Part shown: positions 26,801-40,500 of the stretch, piece by piece
Layout of the letters: each line of letters starts with the position of its first letter
Position numbering within the stretch: position 1 is the first letter of the stretch
NCBI RefSeq assembly: GCF_015832195.1
Contig: NC_052018.1
Coordinates: forward strand, 29,354,115-29,418,114
Direction of reading: 5' to 3'
DNA: 64,000 nt
Origin: Motacilla alba alba
Lineage: Eukaryota; Chordata; Aves; Passeriformes; Motacillidae
Notes under the pieces: model-generated
Seen by the model: only the letters and a program-made list of their open reading frames with translations
Databases searched by the model: none
Told to the model about the DNA's origin: nothing
Program-made: the position numbers and the translations under genes

Positions 26801-29289
26801 ATAGATGCACTATAGACAGAGTTACTGGTGTCATTTGAGCCCATGCATAATTATTAAAACACAGAATATGTCACTTTATGTGTCTTTGATATATTATACT
26901 GTATATATAATATAGTAATATAGTATATTACTACTGTATGGCCATACTAGTTATCATCTTACTCCCACATCAAAGAGTAATTTAGGTTCTTACTTGTTTA
27001 GATGATGGTCAGCAGTGGAAATTGATGACAGAAGTGTGTGAAATATCTTCTATCTTAGTTGGTCTCGCTGGATGCTCTCCAGATATCCTAAAGAATGAAA
27101 AAGGTTTGCAGAAAGCAGTACACTAGTGTGATATGTTTATAGAAATGTAGTGTGGAGAGATGATTCAGAAGGAGAGAGAAGCCCTGAAAATTCTAGTTTT
27201 GTGCAGCATTAAATGATCCTGTATCAGGATGACCAGGTTCTATTTTTTGTCTTTATTTAACAGAAAATTGCAAATTTGCTACAAGGTTTCAAGTAATGAA
27301 GTCGTGGAGATCAATGAATGTGACGATAAATAAAATTTGGATTCATAATCACATTACTTCTCTTATGCTGTTCTAGTAGCAAAATGCATAAATATTTATT
27401 TTCTGAATGAACAAATGGATTAATAGTCTAGCATTCATCAAGAGTACTGGTTGTGTCTCTAAGAGTAGACTCATGAGTTCCCATTCTTTCCTAACTTATT
27501 GTGACACTTTTCCCTCTCATCTCCATTATCTCATCGCATTGTGGCTGGCTTGTGCAGGAGAGCAAACTTTGTGAGCAATGGGTACAAATAATGATCTTCA
27601 GACTTACATATCTTGTTTTCTTTGCACAGCACTAAAAAGGGAGGAACAGAGTTTTGAGATCAAGTGGACAAATTTGTTTTCAGTTTTGCATGGTTTACTA
27701 CCATGATTCATAGACACAAAAGAAACCTCCCAGAATTTTTCATAGCTCTGCAAAAAATCTTAAGATATATTTCATGATTCATCACATATTTTCTATCCCT
27801 AATTAGACTGTTACCTTGAAGGCAAAAGTCATTGTCATGGCAGAAGACATCATAACCTGGTTACATCACAACGTGCCCAAATTCAAAGAGCACACAATGA
27901 ACTTATTTCTGATTCTTCAATCAGCCTGAGATTTATACAATACTTATTTAAAGGGCTGTAATAATGTCATCAGTGAATGTAGCTGAATTCTGTGTGAGCA
28001 TGTAGAGTCCTTGTGTTTCTCCTTTTGCCAAGATACCCACTGCCACTCACCACTCACATTTGTTAGTCAATGTTGTGTTTTCCTGTGGGCTCAAGGAGTC
28101 CTCAAACGTTTGCTCTTCTTAAAATAGTCTGGTGTTTCCTCTTGTTCTACAAGTAGTGACTTCATATAACATTTTTCAAGGTTTTTGATCCTTAATGAAG
28201 TGGTTTGTGCTAGACATGAGACCTTACTCAGCCAGATTTCTGGGTTTTAGCTCTGGTCACTGAAAGAAATGGGCCAGTCAAAACAGCTACTCATTCCTGC
28301 ATGAGAAATACTAGACTACTCTGTGGGCAGGCACTACGTTCATGCATCATTTTTCAGCGTCCCATCACGTTGACTTCAGGCATGCTACTGCTGCAGCAAC
28401 TTGATACTATTACACAACTGCTCAGAATGACATCAGGAGCTTCAGGAGGTAATTACACATTACTCAGAAAAGTCCCTGGTCCAGGATTACCAACCCACAA
28501 ACAATACTAAGATTGGGTACTAACCTAACATTTCGTGGAATTTAAATTACAGTGGATTACCACGCCATCTTCCTGGATTCCTGTGTTGTGCAGAACTATT
28601 ACTTTTCTCAATCATCTTGCACTTTCTAGGTAAGCTTATTTTTGCAGGAGTCCAGTTTCCACTTCAAAGAACATCAACAACAGACTCTTTGGAACTTGCC
28701 TTGAATTCTTTCCTCCAGTGTTTCTTGTCAATCACACATTTCAAAATATGCATTTTATTTTACACTTAGCATCTATCTAATCCTCCATTAGCCTCAAGCA
28801 ACTGGGTTTTTTAATGTCCTCTTTATATTGAAGAGGTATTTGGAGTTTTTTCTCTACAATCAAATCACCATTCCATTAATTTTAGAAAAAATTCCACTAG
28901 AGGCCTTTAGATCCCATGAAAAGAATTTTCAGAAGTCTTCAAATAATTTTGCCATGTTGCTGTGTATTCTTAAAAATTTCTACAACCTATAGTTTACAGG
29001 CTGCATGGGGCTTTCCAGACTCTGCCTTCACTGTTTTAAGTGCAATGAGGTTTATATTTCCAAAATAATATTCCAAATGTTTTGAGAAGTAATGCTTCAT
29101 TTCAGTTGGATATCTTTGTAGCAGGGATTTTCCCCGAACTTGGTGCTTTTTTTAGAAATACTATTTTTTCTGAAAATTATTCAATTTTTAAAATATAATA
29201 CTTCAGTGAATTCCAAAAAAATTTCTTAATGCAAAGGATCAAGGTATATTTATTAGACAGCTGTACTGTGAAATCTAGACAGGGTGATT

Positions 29290-29845
29290 TTGCATTCTCA
29301 CCTGACCTCTAGAAGAGGCATGCCCAGCATGCAGCTGAAATACACAGCAGTTTGTGCAGCAATTTCTGCTTCTTTACAATCCTCTTGACGCCTTCTTGAG
29401 CTCCTAGGCACTTTTTCTGGGATTTGGGCACTTTTGGGAGGGCACTGAGGATGCCTGTTTCTTCCAGGTGAGGCTAAGGTAAGGGTGGCTCTAGCAGCTT
29501 CTGCGGAGCTCTGCCAGCTGTCCTTGAGCAGCAGTGCCACTGCAGGGAGGTCAGGCCCCTTCTGGCCGGTGCCAGGGTGAGGACTCTGTAGGAGCAGTTT
29601 GTGCAGCCATGGCAGAGGCAGCCAGGAGATGCAGCAGGTGGCTCAGCAGTTTGTGCAGGAGGGCTTAAAGAGGCCAGCAAACCTTCTCAAACCCCTAAGG
29701 ACGTCCAGCATGCACGTCCTTAGGCGGGGTGGTCAGAAGGCACAGGACCCAAACACTACTGAAGGAGCAGTGACAGCTGTTTGCTGTCAGACTTTCCTAC
29801 CCAGATGGAGGACACAGCTGTCTGTCCATAGGGCCCCACGCACTA
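29290..29845 (+). mobile_element. Possible 5' region of the adjacent CR1 (uncertain)
   Basis: This block is more G+C-rich than its surroundings, with repeated 'cagtttgtgcag'-type units near 29348, 29596 and 29645, and 'acaggacccaaacactactgaaggagcagtgacagctg'. The style fits the 5' UTR or ORF1 part of an avian CR1, and it abuts a clear CR1 ORF2 remnant at about 29850. Assignment is by resemblance only. It may instead be an unrelated repeat. It contains a perfect 11-bp inverted repeat at 29694-29724. Confidence 0.45.
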
Positions 29846-31150
29846 CAATCCTCTCTTGGTTATTTTGAATGTTCATGGTGACTGGGAGAGGCTCCTGGAG
29901 ACTGGAAAAGAGCAAATATCACTTCTGTCTTCACAAAGGAAGGTACAGGGAACTACAGGCCAATTTCCTCTTTCTTTTTCCTGAAAGAGGAAATCTTCCT
30001 GAAAACCATTTCCAAAACACGGAGGACAAGAAGGTGATTGGGATAGTCTGCATGAATTTATGAAAGGAAAATTTTACTTGACCAAATACATTGCTTTCTA
30101 CTATGATGTGACTAGCTAGGTGGATGACAGGTGAGCAGAAGATGCCAACCTCAGCTTCAGCAAAGCCTTTGGCATTATCTCCCATTATCATTGTAGACAA
30201 AGTGACAAAGTACAGATTTGATGAGTGGATGGTGAGGTGGATTGAAAACCATCGGAAAAACAAGGTCCAGAAATTTTTCATTAGGGGCACAATGTCCGCT
30301 TGGAGACGAGTCTTTAGTGGTGTACCCCACTAATGGGGCTGCTGCTAGAGCCAGTAGTGTCCAGTGTCCTCATTAACAGCCTGGGCAGTGGGGCAGAATG
30401 TAGCAGAGAACTGGGGCAGAAGAGATCACATGAAGCTCAACAAGAGCAAATGCAAAATTCAGCACCTCTTGGGTGAGCATACACTGAAAACAAACTGTTT
30501 TGAAGAAAGCTTTGTGTAGAAGAACTGTTAGGACAATAAGCAGATCATGAGCCAGCAGCACATCCTTGTGGCCTAAAACAGGCCAATATCCCGGCCTGCA
30601 TTTGAAAGAGCACTGCCAACAGGTCAAGGGAGATATCCTTCCCCTTTGCTCAGCTCTGGTGAGACCACCTCAAGGAAGACACAGACTTCCTCAGGGGTGT
30701 CAAGGTGCAAATGGAAAAACTTCCATGGAAGGAGAGACTGAGAGCTGGGACTCTTCAGCCTGGAGAAGGCTCAGTGGGAATCTAATCAGTGTGTAAATAT
30801 CTGATGTGAGGGAATAAAGAAGAGGGAGACACATTTTCCTCAGTAGTAGCTGATGACAGGACAAGAGGCAATGGGTAGGAAATTAATTACAACAACAGCA
30901 ACAGAAAAAACAAACAAACAAAAAAACCAAAACACCCAGAAAATTCTATCTGAACACAAAAAAGCACTTTCTTATTGTGCTGTTCATGAAATACTGATAC
31001 AGGCTGCCCAGAGAGGTTGTGGAGTCTCCATCTGTGGAGATATTCAAAAGCCAAGTAGACACAGTCCTGGACAATTGATCCTGCTTGAGGACAGGGATTA
31101 TACTAAGTGATCTCACGACTTTCCTCCAACCCTGGCAATTCAGTGATTTT
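29846..31150 (+). mobile_element. CR1 LINE, decayed ORF2 and 3' end
   Basis: Sense CR1. The left part encodes a decayed reverse-transcriptase N-terminal region, with 'ctggaaaagagcaaatatcac' and 'aactacaggccaatttcctc' (compare the NYRPIS motif of CR1 RT). It continues through 'gatgagtggatggtgaggtgg' and a damaged 'ggtgtacccca' box to the 3' end 'ggctgcccagagaggttgtgg', 'agtctccatctgtggagat' and 'cttgaggacagggatta'. Frameshifts and stops show it is dead. At about 1.3 kb it lacks most of the roughly 4.5 kb full element. Confidence 0.9.
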
Positions 31151-34100
31151 TATGTGACTAGCTATAGCTTATTCTCAGCATAGCTACAACAACTTCATTT
31201 TTATGGATTAATAAAATTTTTAAAAAGTCTTTTATATGTATTTAAACAGATTATTTCTCCATCATGGTGGTTTCCCTAGTTCCAGTGGTGAATTGAGTTC
31301 AAGTATTTAAAAATCTTTCTGCAATATCACAGCCATATCCTTGACTCTATGTTCCTTGGGATGTTGCAGGTGTCCTGAAGTAAATATTTTTGAAAGAACT
31401 TCCTTATTTCCAATAGTTGTGTTTATAATACAAAATACTTCACTTAAGAGGAAGTTATTTTAGCATTATCTTAGTAATAAATTAAATACCTCATAAAACT
31501 AGGAATCTGTTGTCATATCTAGTATTTCAACATTGATTTCACTAAAATTACATGTTTGGAGGGACTCTGAGGGATTGCAATATTTGCCTTATGTTAATAA
31601 TCAGCTTACTCTCTGAGATTACAAGTTTTTCTCATCAAGCATGAACAAAGGTAGTTTGACAGAGTGGAAAATCTTCCTAAATAAATGGATGGAGAGCTGT
31701 TAGATTTTCTTAACATAATTATTTAGAGTGGCATCAAAATTAATTTAAATTCTGATTACATTTTCTGATTTATAGAACATTAATATTTCTTTGACACAAT
31801 TTCTTTTCCAGTTCAGTGAATAAATGTTATAAACCAGTTATAAAACAAACCTTACAGAACAATGATAATGTCTGCATTGCAGGTCAGCCTCCTGGCACAA
31901 TGCAAAACATTTTCTTCACAGCTAAAGCTCTGTAGTTTTGGAATCTCTTTTGATCTTTTCAGTCATTGACTTTGATGTAAGTTGTTTTTAAACAGGCAAA
32001 GCTCCAATCTGATTTAAGTTAGAGTTCTGTATGTTCCTTCACTCTGACATTTAACAGTCCAAAAATGCTTAATGTAAAACAGTTTTTTTCCCAGAATGTC
32101 ATTGAAGTACATATCCAGTAAATTAGGATACAGCCTAAAAATATTTATTTTTCCCACTTTGGCATTTAAAAATTGAATGAAACAGTTATAATTTAGAATG
32201 ATGAAAATAGATTTTTCAATTAGAAAAATATTTTTTTCCCTTGTCAATTTCCACTGTAGAAATTGAAACCTAACTTTTAATGGAATGACAGAAATGGTAT
32301 AACTTTTAAGAGGCTCTTTTAGAATTTCAGACTTTCTTCCAAATACTCTGTTATTAATGTTTCTTTTAATGTCTTTTAGCTGAAGTTGTAGAAGTATGAG
32401 AGAATAAGAAATTATATCTAATAATAAAAATTAAGGTATAAACTATCTAAATATAGTTTAAAACTGTTTCTATGAGTGGTTTTGAACTAAAATTTAACTT
32501 TTATGGATACACTTGAAAAATTGTGATGGATTTCATCTAGAAATTTTTTTGGCAAAAGAGGTCATGGCATTTGACTTCTTGGCATTGCTATGCCTGTTTA
32601 GGGACTTATTTTTATTTGTTACACTCATTTCAATTTTATGTAACCTGGCTCGGTAATCCCTTTAAGCATTTTATTTATGTCACAATGAAGAAACTAGAAA
32701 TTTTGTAAATCATTCCTAAAATGGTTTTGGAAACCCAAGATTGAGTGCAGGAAGGCTTCTGCATGAGAAGCTTCCTACTGACTTTTCTCCCAAAGCAGAG
32801 GATTAGGCTCTGTGTGCTCTACTCTTCTGTGAGCCACGTTTCTGTGAAAGGTTTTAGTGGGGTATGCTGAACAGACTTGCACTTGATTTCTGCAAACGTT
32901 TTAATTTCTTGCCTTCTGGCCTTATTCCTGTGATTTTGTTCAGGTTTAACATCTAATACAGAGGCTAATTTGTAATATACTGGTTACCATAATGCGTCCT
33001 CAAGGCCAAAGTTAATAGGATTGAAAAAGGGATTGAACATTCAAATCCTAACACTGTATTACTGAAGTTAACAAGGTTTCATTGTCTGCAACATAGCTTT
33101 TCAATTTAGGGGAGAGACTGTCCCAACTCTTGCTGTAATCTGAGATAGCGTAGGCGCTGGAACTGGCACTTGGCTGCTTGGTGGCAACTTTGGGCGTCAG
33201 GAGGAAGAGTTTTTTAACTGCCCAGAGGTCAATCTGGCTGCATTTAGGTACTCAAGGTGCTGACAGGCATCTGTGGGTCAGGCACTGTGTGACAGGGGTC
33301 TTTAACTCCCCACTCACCTCCTGTTTTGGTTATATCTGTGCCTTTTTAAGTCTGGTTTTGAGGATTAACCAAGGCTATCAGAGTGTAGTTTGGCAAAAAA
33401 AAAAATTACATAAACCTCATTAATTTTGCATAACAACTACGGTAGTTAAGACTTTAAAGCCAGATTTCTATTTTCCCTAGAACTATTTCTTGTTTTGAAA
33501 TGTGATTATGTGTTTCAAGAACCACTAATTAGCACTTTCCCTTGAAAATTCACATGATTTATTCTAAGAACTTTTACCTTCATACTAAAATGTAGATCTT
33601 TAAATTATTAACTCCATAAATCATGTCAGTGTTCCTACATAACTGCTTCATTTCATCCTTAAATAATCCACAGTTTATTTTTAAACACTAGGATTAGAGA
33701 TCTTACTCCTCTAAAGTTAGAGAGATGTGAATAGATGGATATGGCATGATACAGCAGGGGGTTACAATACAGATTTTGAATTCTTGCACTGTGTGCTGGA
33801 CCTGCAGCATTGCCCAGGAGCAGCAGTCAGAACCAGAGCACAAATCCTATGGGAGGATGGCCAGAGCCTCTCGTCTGAACAGCTTTCCATCTCATGTCAG
33901 GCAAAGCTCATCAAGTAATTTCAATTCACAGAAGGGGTGAAGGAAAACAGAAATAAAGAATGCAGCTGACCACATACTTCAGCTAGGCACTCAGATGGGT
34001 TTCCTGAAGCATATAATCTCTCATTTACTTTATTTTTAGTATTTTATCCTTTTTTGCCTCTAACCAAGCAGTTGTTATTTGAATGATTTGTCATTTGAAT

Positions 34101-37100
34101 GATCTAGCTGAAGTCTGTCCTTTGGGAAAGAGGAAAGTAGCCTGCTGTACAAATTAGTTGGGGGCAAGAGTCAAGGGAACAGCACACAATAGCAGTAACA
34201 TCTAGAAAACTTCTTATCACATTGATTGGCAGCAAAACTATGTGCAGCACAAGGGAAATAGCCAGCAACTCTTTTGGTCTTCTTCAGGTATTCTAAGTAG
34301 CATTAGACAACTTGTTGACACCACATATCATTTTTAAGTGAATGTAGGTGGTATTGCATTTTTTATTTAGTTAAAGGAACAATATGATGCCTAGGACATT
34401 TATTTCTATTTTGAGTTGTTTTATAACCTCAATATTTGCTCAGTGTTCTAAGCTAAATGAAGGTAACAGGCCTCCTGTGTGGGCTGTCAGCCCTCTGCAC
34501 AGCAGAGTGGCAATAAATACAGCTCTCATAGGGCTACCAAGGCCCACAGCTGAGCAGGAGATGGGAGCTGCGGCTCTCTGCTAAGCCCACTCTATAAACC
34601 AGAGAGGGCACTGAGATGTTTTTCATTTTTTTCTTGCCAGAAGGATGACTCAAAATCAAAATGTAAATATTTAGTCATGGTCTGGCTCATGGTCTGCCCA
34701 AGGCAGCATCATAATAGGCTCATCAAAAACATTATTCTCATTGTTTTAATTACCCTAAACAGAGCCATAAACCAGTATTTTCTGCTTACACTCTTACTAC
34801 AGTAAAAATATATGTATTTTTCCCCCTGCTGATGCTGAGAAGTCATAGAGAAGCAGGAGTGTTGAAAAGTAGGTGGAGTTTTGGGTATTTCTAACATTGA
34901 AGTCTCTGTATCTGAAAGGCATTGCTGAAAGGTAGTGGCCTGGTATTAAATTTAAAATACCAGAGAGGTTACAAAGGTGCTTGGAGGCAAAAAAAAAGGA
35001 CTTTCATTACTCTAGGAAAAGGTTATGTCTCATACTGATCTGTGTGCTTGTTTTACATGCAATATTGCATGTAAATAATAATGCCTAATAATATAATGAT
35101 GGGATAAAAAAGTGGGGGAAATGTTTCCTCTGTGTTTCACGTGTTTTAGTAATTATTAAATGATGGTGAAAAATAAATATCCCTTTTTTTTTAATAACTT
35201 GGTTTTGGTTTTGATTTTTTTCAGAAAATTCATCAAGTTTTGTTTTTGTTATGTCATAAATCACATTTTAGTTCATCTTGTAAACAGAGATAAAATTGCC
35301 TTCCCAATATATTCCATGTTTTCCTGTGTAATTAACACCTCGTTCACAGTTGTGGCTGCCAGTCAAAGCCCTGTCTTCTTCATCCTGACACTTCCTTGAT
35401 ACTTTGTTTAGACTGCTGTGACTTTAAGTGTCATCCTCAGGATACTTTAGATAAGTTCAAACAGGAAAAGGAAGGTGGCTTCGAGAAGTCAACACTGTAG
35501 ATTATTATAACTCGGAGGGACTATTTTAAAAGTATGGAGTAATTTATCTTTGTTTATTACATTATTACCTCTCAGTCTGTTTTTCCCACTTTCTAAGGGA
35601 AGTTTACTGGTTGTTTTTTTTTTTATTTTGTTTTGGTTTTGGTTTGTTGTTTGTTTTTTTTTTTTAAGTCAGGAAATATCAGTTTCCACCTGTATTTCCG
35701 GAGTAGAGATCAGTCCAAAAGTATAGATGTAGCTGTCTGCAGCCCCCTTTGCTTGTGCATGTGTGCCCTGGCAGGCCAAGCAAGCTTCTCAGTCGCTCAC
35801 TGAGCAGCATCAGTGAGGTGACCAAAGTCAAAACCTGCCCCACCTTAGCCCAGCTGAGCTGCCAGCCCTAGCTGGTCCTGGGGCTGCAGGGACAGTGTTA
35901 CCAGCACAGCAGAGTTCGTGCTGGGGGTGGGTAGTAAGGGCCAGTAGAGCCTTGAGCCCAGTCTAAGCACCTAGTACTGTATTTTGGTTCTAAAAAATTA
36001 CCCTTAGCTGCCCCAGTTAGAGCTCTGCATGTGCAAGTACTGGTGGGATTAAACAGCTCAGCACATAACATATGTCTCAGCTAGTTAAGACCCAGGAATT
36101 TGGCACTCCAAATATGCTGAGGTGGTTTTGTTTCACTCTGACTGGCTGAGGATGTTCATAAAACCGTGGTGGCAGTGTACATGTTGTGTGGCACAACCCA
36201 ATGGCTGAAACACATCCACACAATCTTGGTTCTGTTTCTTCTTCAGCTTGAAGGGCTTCAGATACCTACCACTCTCAGGAGAGTCCCTGGCTTCTAGGCA
36301 AGAGGTTGTCCTGGAGAGCTGCAGGGTGTGAGGGAGAGGGATTTTCCACCCTTACTGTCATCCCCTCAGCATAGATCAAGATTAATGAAAGGCATAGCTT
36401 GAGAGTGCTTTCCTACAGATCAGGGCTCTCACCTGGAAATTGCAAAACTGGATTTCTTTCTGTTCCTGAGAATACTTCTGCAATCTATGTGACACTGTTA
36501 TTTAAGAAACTACAGAAGCAGGCTTAGAAGTAGGGAGCATAGCTTACAGAAATATCCCTATGTGTTAATTGTGAACTGTCAGCCAGAATTTTATTTTTTT
36601 TTACTTTTTAAGCCAAGTTTTCACCAGGACACCCCCCTAACGTTTGACATTAATTTACATTTGCCATATGCAAGGGAAAAGTTTACTCTTAATGGATATA
36701 ACACTTTTCTTCTTTGCCATTTGCACCTAGATATTAGTTGTTCTCAGCTGTTGTTTCTAAAAAATGTGCATCAGATTTCAGCTTGGCAATAAAGATGTTA
36801 ATTCCTGTAAATTACTTCCATTTTTATGTTGATCTTCCTATAAAAAGCATATGTGAAACAGTTGTTCAAGCAAACTCTGTACTAAAAAATTGTAATAGTT
36901 ACATATGCAAGTGTTTTTTAGAAACTGAGTGCAAAGTCTCCCTTAAGTAGACTTTTATGGACTTTATGTTTTAATGCAAATGGTTTTGCATGTGCATTAT
37001 ATATACACAGATGGTAGTAATTGCACAAAGAAGGTGAGTTGTTTTTGCAAATAAATCTCTGGCTTTTGTGCTCATTATCACATCCCAGAGAAGAAGAAGG

Positions 37101-37519
37101 TATATGTGTTTGTTAATTGAGTTACATTGCACATATGTACTGGCTGTGGTGCAGCGCAGTTTTACATCCCAAGTTCTGGTGTATTCATACAAATATAATT
37201 TCTTTACACCTCATCAAGGTACTTTGTTAATAACCCTATGTGCACTCAAATTTGAGACAAAACTTTAAACTGTGACATTGTTACCAGGATGGAGATGCAA
37301 ATATAGCTTGTTATAACTATTAAAAGCAATCCTAGAACTACTCATATTAGAAGTATTGCAGTGACTGATACAGAGCATTCATTTTGGATGGATTTGGTTG
37401 GTGTGTTGGTTTTTTTTCCTGCTAATACATAAGGCAACAAATCTTTCTTAAAATTCTGATTCCAAATCAGTCCCTAACCACAGCATTTATAAATGTCTGT
37501 TGTAATTTTTTGTTTCTAG

Positions 37520-37573
37520 GGGAGACGAGGCAAACCAGGCCTTCCAGGAAAACCGGGGCCACCAGGACCTCCT
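37520..37573 (+). CDS. COL19A1: COL19A1 exon 5: GRRGKPGLPGKPGPPGPP
   Basis: The exon has 18 codons of six perfect triplets. The acceptor is TTTGTTTCTAG and the donor is GTGAGT. Joined to exon 4 it reads G-Q-R-G-R-R-G-K, a concentrated basic patch on the helix surface. The proline-rich end (GPPGPP) gives a stable helix just before the hinge in exons 6 and 7. From memory the human exon differs only by a few substitutions. Confidence 0.97.
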
Positions 37574-40500
37574 GTGAGTAACTAATGAGGGGAATGGGAA
37601 ATTTTCACTCTGTCCTTGGACTTTGTTAACTCTTTTATAGCAGGTTACTGGATCATAATTATAGTAAAAAATAATTGATATGTGTGTACTCTGCTGTATC
37701 AAACACCTGCTACTGGTAGACTTTTGTTGCAGCACATAAAAAAGGACTGGGTCCACAAGTGGGAGGGACTACACAGGAGGGAAAGAACAAGATGGAAACT
37801 TCAGCAGAAGAAGCAGAAATTGGCATTTCAAAGAAAGACTGGCCATGTATGCTAGCCGTGAATACTGTGCTTTCATTCCCTTTGCAAAATGCATGATGCT
37901 CTGTAGAAGAAGGGATAATTTCTGTCTCAGAGGGGTAATTTGAAAGATGAAGGACTGTGTGAAGCATGTGCCAACTGTCTGAATGATGGGGAGGATTATA
38001 CCCAGCACTGGAATGAGCACTCAGCTGTAGTTCAAATGAGTTGACTGAAGAATTAAAAAGATTAAGAAATACATGACTTTATGAAAGGATTTGTAATATG
38101 AAGAACTAAAGGGTTTAGCTCAGATTTAAGAGGTTTGGGATTTTCTTTTTCTTCTATATTTTTTTAAAAAAAGATAAAGGAATTAAAATTCAAGTCAGGC
38201 ATGAATGTATATTAGTCTTCAATGAAAGCAGCCTTTTTTGTTAGAGGAAGACTTGGTCATATTTATAAAATTCTCTGTACATTGTATTGTAAAAATGCTG
38301 TCATGCACAAATGCAAAACAGCTATTTGTGGATTAAGTAAACTTCTGCTGCTTTACATTCTTAATATAAAACAAAAAAGTTATGATTCTATCTTTTGTGT
38401 AACTGGATAAAGGCTAGTGGTTTACACATCTGAACATTTGACTCAAATTTGTTTCAACCTGGTCTTATATGTAGAGAAGAGAATAATGCACTGCTGCATG
38501 GTACACAATGAGTAAAATGAAACAGATGTCATCTACCCTCATCCAAAACCAAAACTGCATACATTTCATAAATAATTTTTTCTTGCGAAATGTGTTCAGA
38601 AAGAGGCGTTTATGATGGAATTCATTTATCCTGCATAAGATCAGTTAAAAATCCCTCCCTTTCACTCTTTTGAGTGAAACAAGCCTTGCTTGTTTGAGTC
38701 CTTTGCACAGTCCTAATGCTGAAATGGTATTGCAGATTGCAGGAGGCCAAACAGAGGAAAGGACTGATGCAGAATCTTTCTTAATACAAGTGCCAAATAT
38801 AACCTTTAAAGGATAAAAAAGCAAACCATAGCAGAGGTCAATGTTAGACCTAATCTACTTAGCTTTTTGTGAGCTAGTGAAAAGCTGTTTCTGTGTTACA
38901 GATTTCTGCCATCCTAGATTTGCTGGCAGGTCAGACTTGTGAAGATGTATGATGCTTGACAGATATACCAGAAATCTTGAGAGGAAGCTAAATTGCACTT
39001 CTATTACTGAGATGTAGCTCAGATTTTCTTACAGCAAGTGGAAAGCTCAACTTTGTCAGCATGGCAACGTCACTACATGGAACTCTGTTGGGTACTGTAG
39101 CCTAGTACAACATACAGAGAAGCATTCCTTAAACAGCCATGGCCAAAATACTGGTTTAAAGTACTTGTTTCTGGTATAACATTCTTGATGCACTCCTCTC
39201 TTTGAATACAGCTATACCATCATCTTGTGTTCCTCTTCCAAGGCTGAGAAGATAACACATAGAAAAGGCGTACTCTAAAAGCAGTAATGCCTGCTAACAT
39301 GCATTGGCAAGATCCCCATGCTTCAAGTGCCTCAGCTTGTATGCACCAAAAAAACTTCAACAGGACCCATCATTCCCCCTCTCTTTCTCAAGGCTCAAAC
39401 TCTATTCAGTTTTGCTGTGCTTCCAGTTACCCCTCTCTCCTAATAGCGAGCAACTTCTTCATGCACGTGGATGCATTGTTAGCCCTTACTTTGGCTTTTC
39501 CAAAGAGCAACAGAACAGTCACACCTGCAGGGTGGTTGCTGTCATAACTTTGGCATACACAGGGTACAGAGTGGTTAACAGATGGACTGAATATGTAAAA
39601 ATTAGACTCTCCAGTATAAAAAAAAAAAAAAAAAGGGTTTTGGCTGATGTTTCAAAAAAATAGGAAATTTGTTTTTGAGAAAAATGAGATTCATTGATTG
39701 TTAGGGCAACTAGAGCATGCAGTTTGTGATTGAAATTAACAAATTTACCTAATTTACTTATCAGTTTATGCCATGATGTTGAGTATTGCATTTAGATATT
39801 AGTGCAGTCAAGTACTCAGTACTGACAAAAAAAAAAAAGAAAACATAAAAAGTGTGATAAGAAAATCCAGTACTCAAGGTATTTATTATAAAGGACAGTC
39901 CTAATAACAATGTGCACATATAGGGACTTGTGGGGAAAAGACTGAGGTAAAATTAAAGAAAACTGGAAAGTTACAAAAATTGCAGTCAGCATACATGCTG
40001 TGCTTTCATGTGACAGGAGTGTAAAAGCACCTGCTAGCAGTCAAAAATCTACTTGGAGCATGGCAGCATTTTAGACTTTTCTAACCTTCTCCCAATATCT
40101 CATCTTTTTTTTTTTTTTTTCCCTAACCTAATTTCTAGGGATTTTTTTCAGTAAAATTAATGCTTGGTGTGAGTTTCTAGTCCCTTAACATCATCTGCAT
40201 AGCTTTGGTTGAAAACCTTTATCACTGTCAGAAACATAGATTGATTGGCATCTGGTAATGAAACTATTCAGTTAAAGTGGCACTTCCTATGAAATTTCTT
40301 CCAGATAGCCTTTCTTTTTTGTCTTTTTTTTTCCTCCTGATCCTTTCTTTTATGTTATTTTTTTTTCCTTTGGAATAAGTCCTCTGCTCACAAAAGGCAA
40401 GGAGCCTATGAGGATTTTTATTGATCAGCTATGAAATGTTTTTTTGTAAAATTATGGAATATATTCGTCCTTTGTTTAAAGTCTATTACATATTATAGAC

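Larger units (their letters stand above)
23858..37519 (+). other. COL19A1: Intron 4 (13,662 bp), largest in the window
   Basis: AT-rich intron. The main recognisable content is a composite CR1 at 29.3-31.15 kb. Smaller items are TA-rich sequence near 26880-26935, a T/G-rich stretch at 35610-35670, and a G+C-richer patch near 35730-35960. No further collagen exon is visible. Confidence 0.8.

Noticed and set aside
26880..26935. TA-rich stretch as a possible microsatellite
   Set aside because: Too irregular to define a repeat unit, so treated as ordinary AT-rich intron.
29931..30290. Minus-strand frame of 119 codons
   Set aside because: Antisense to the CR1 ORF2 remnant.
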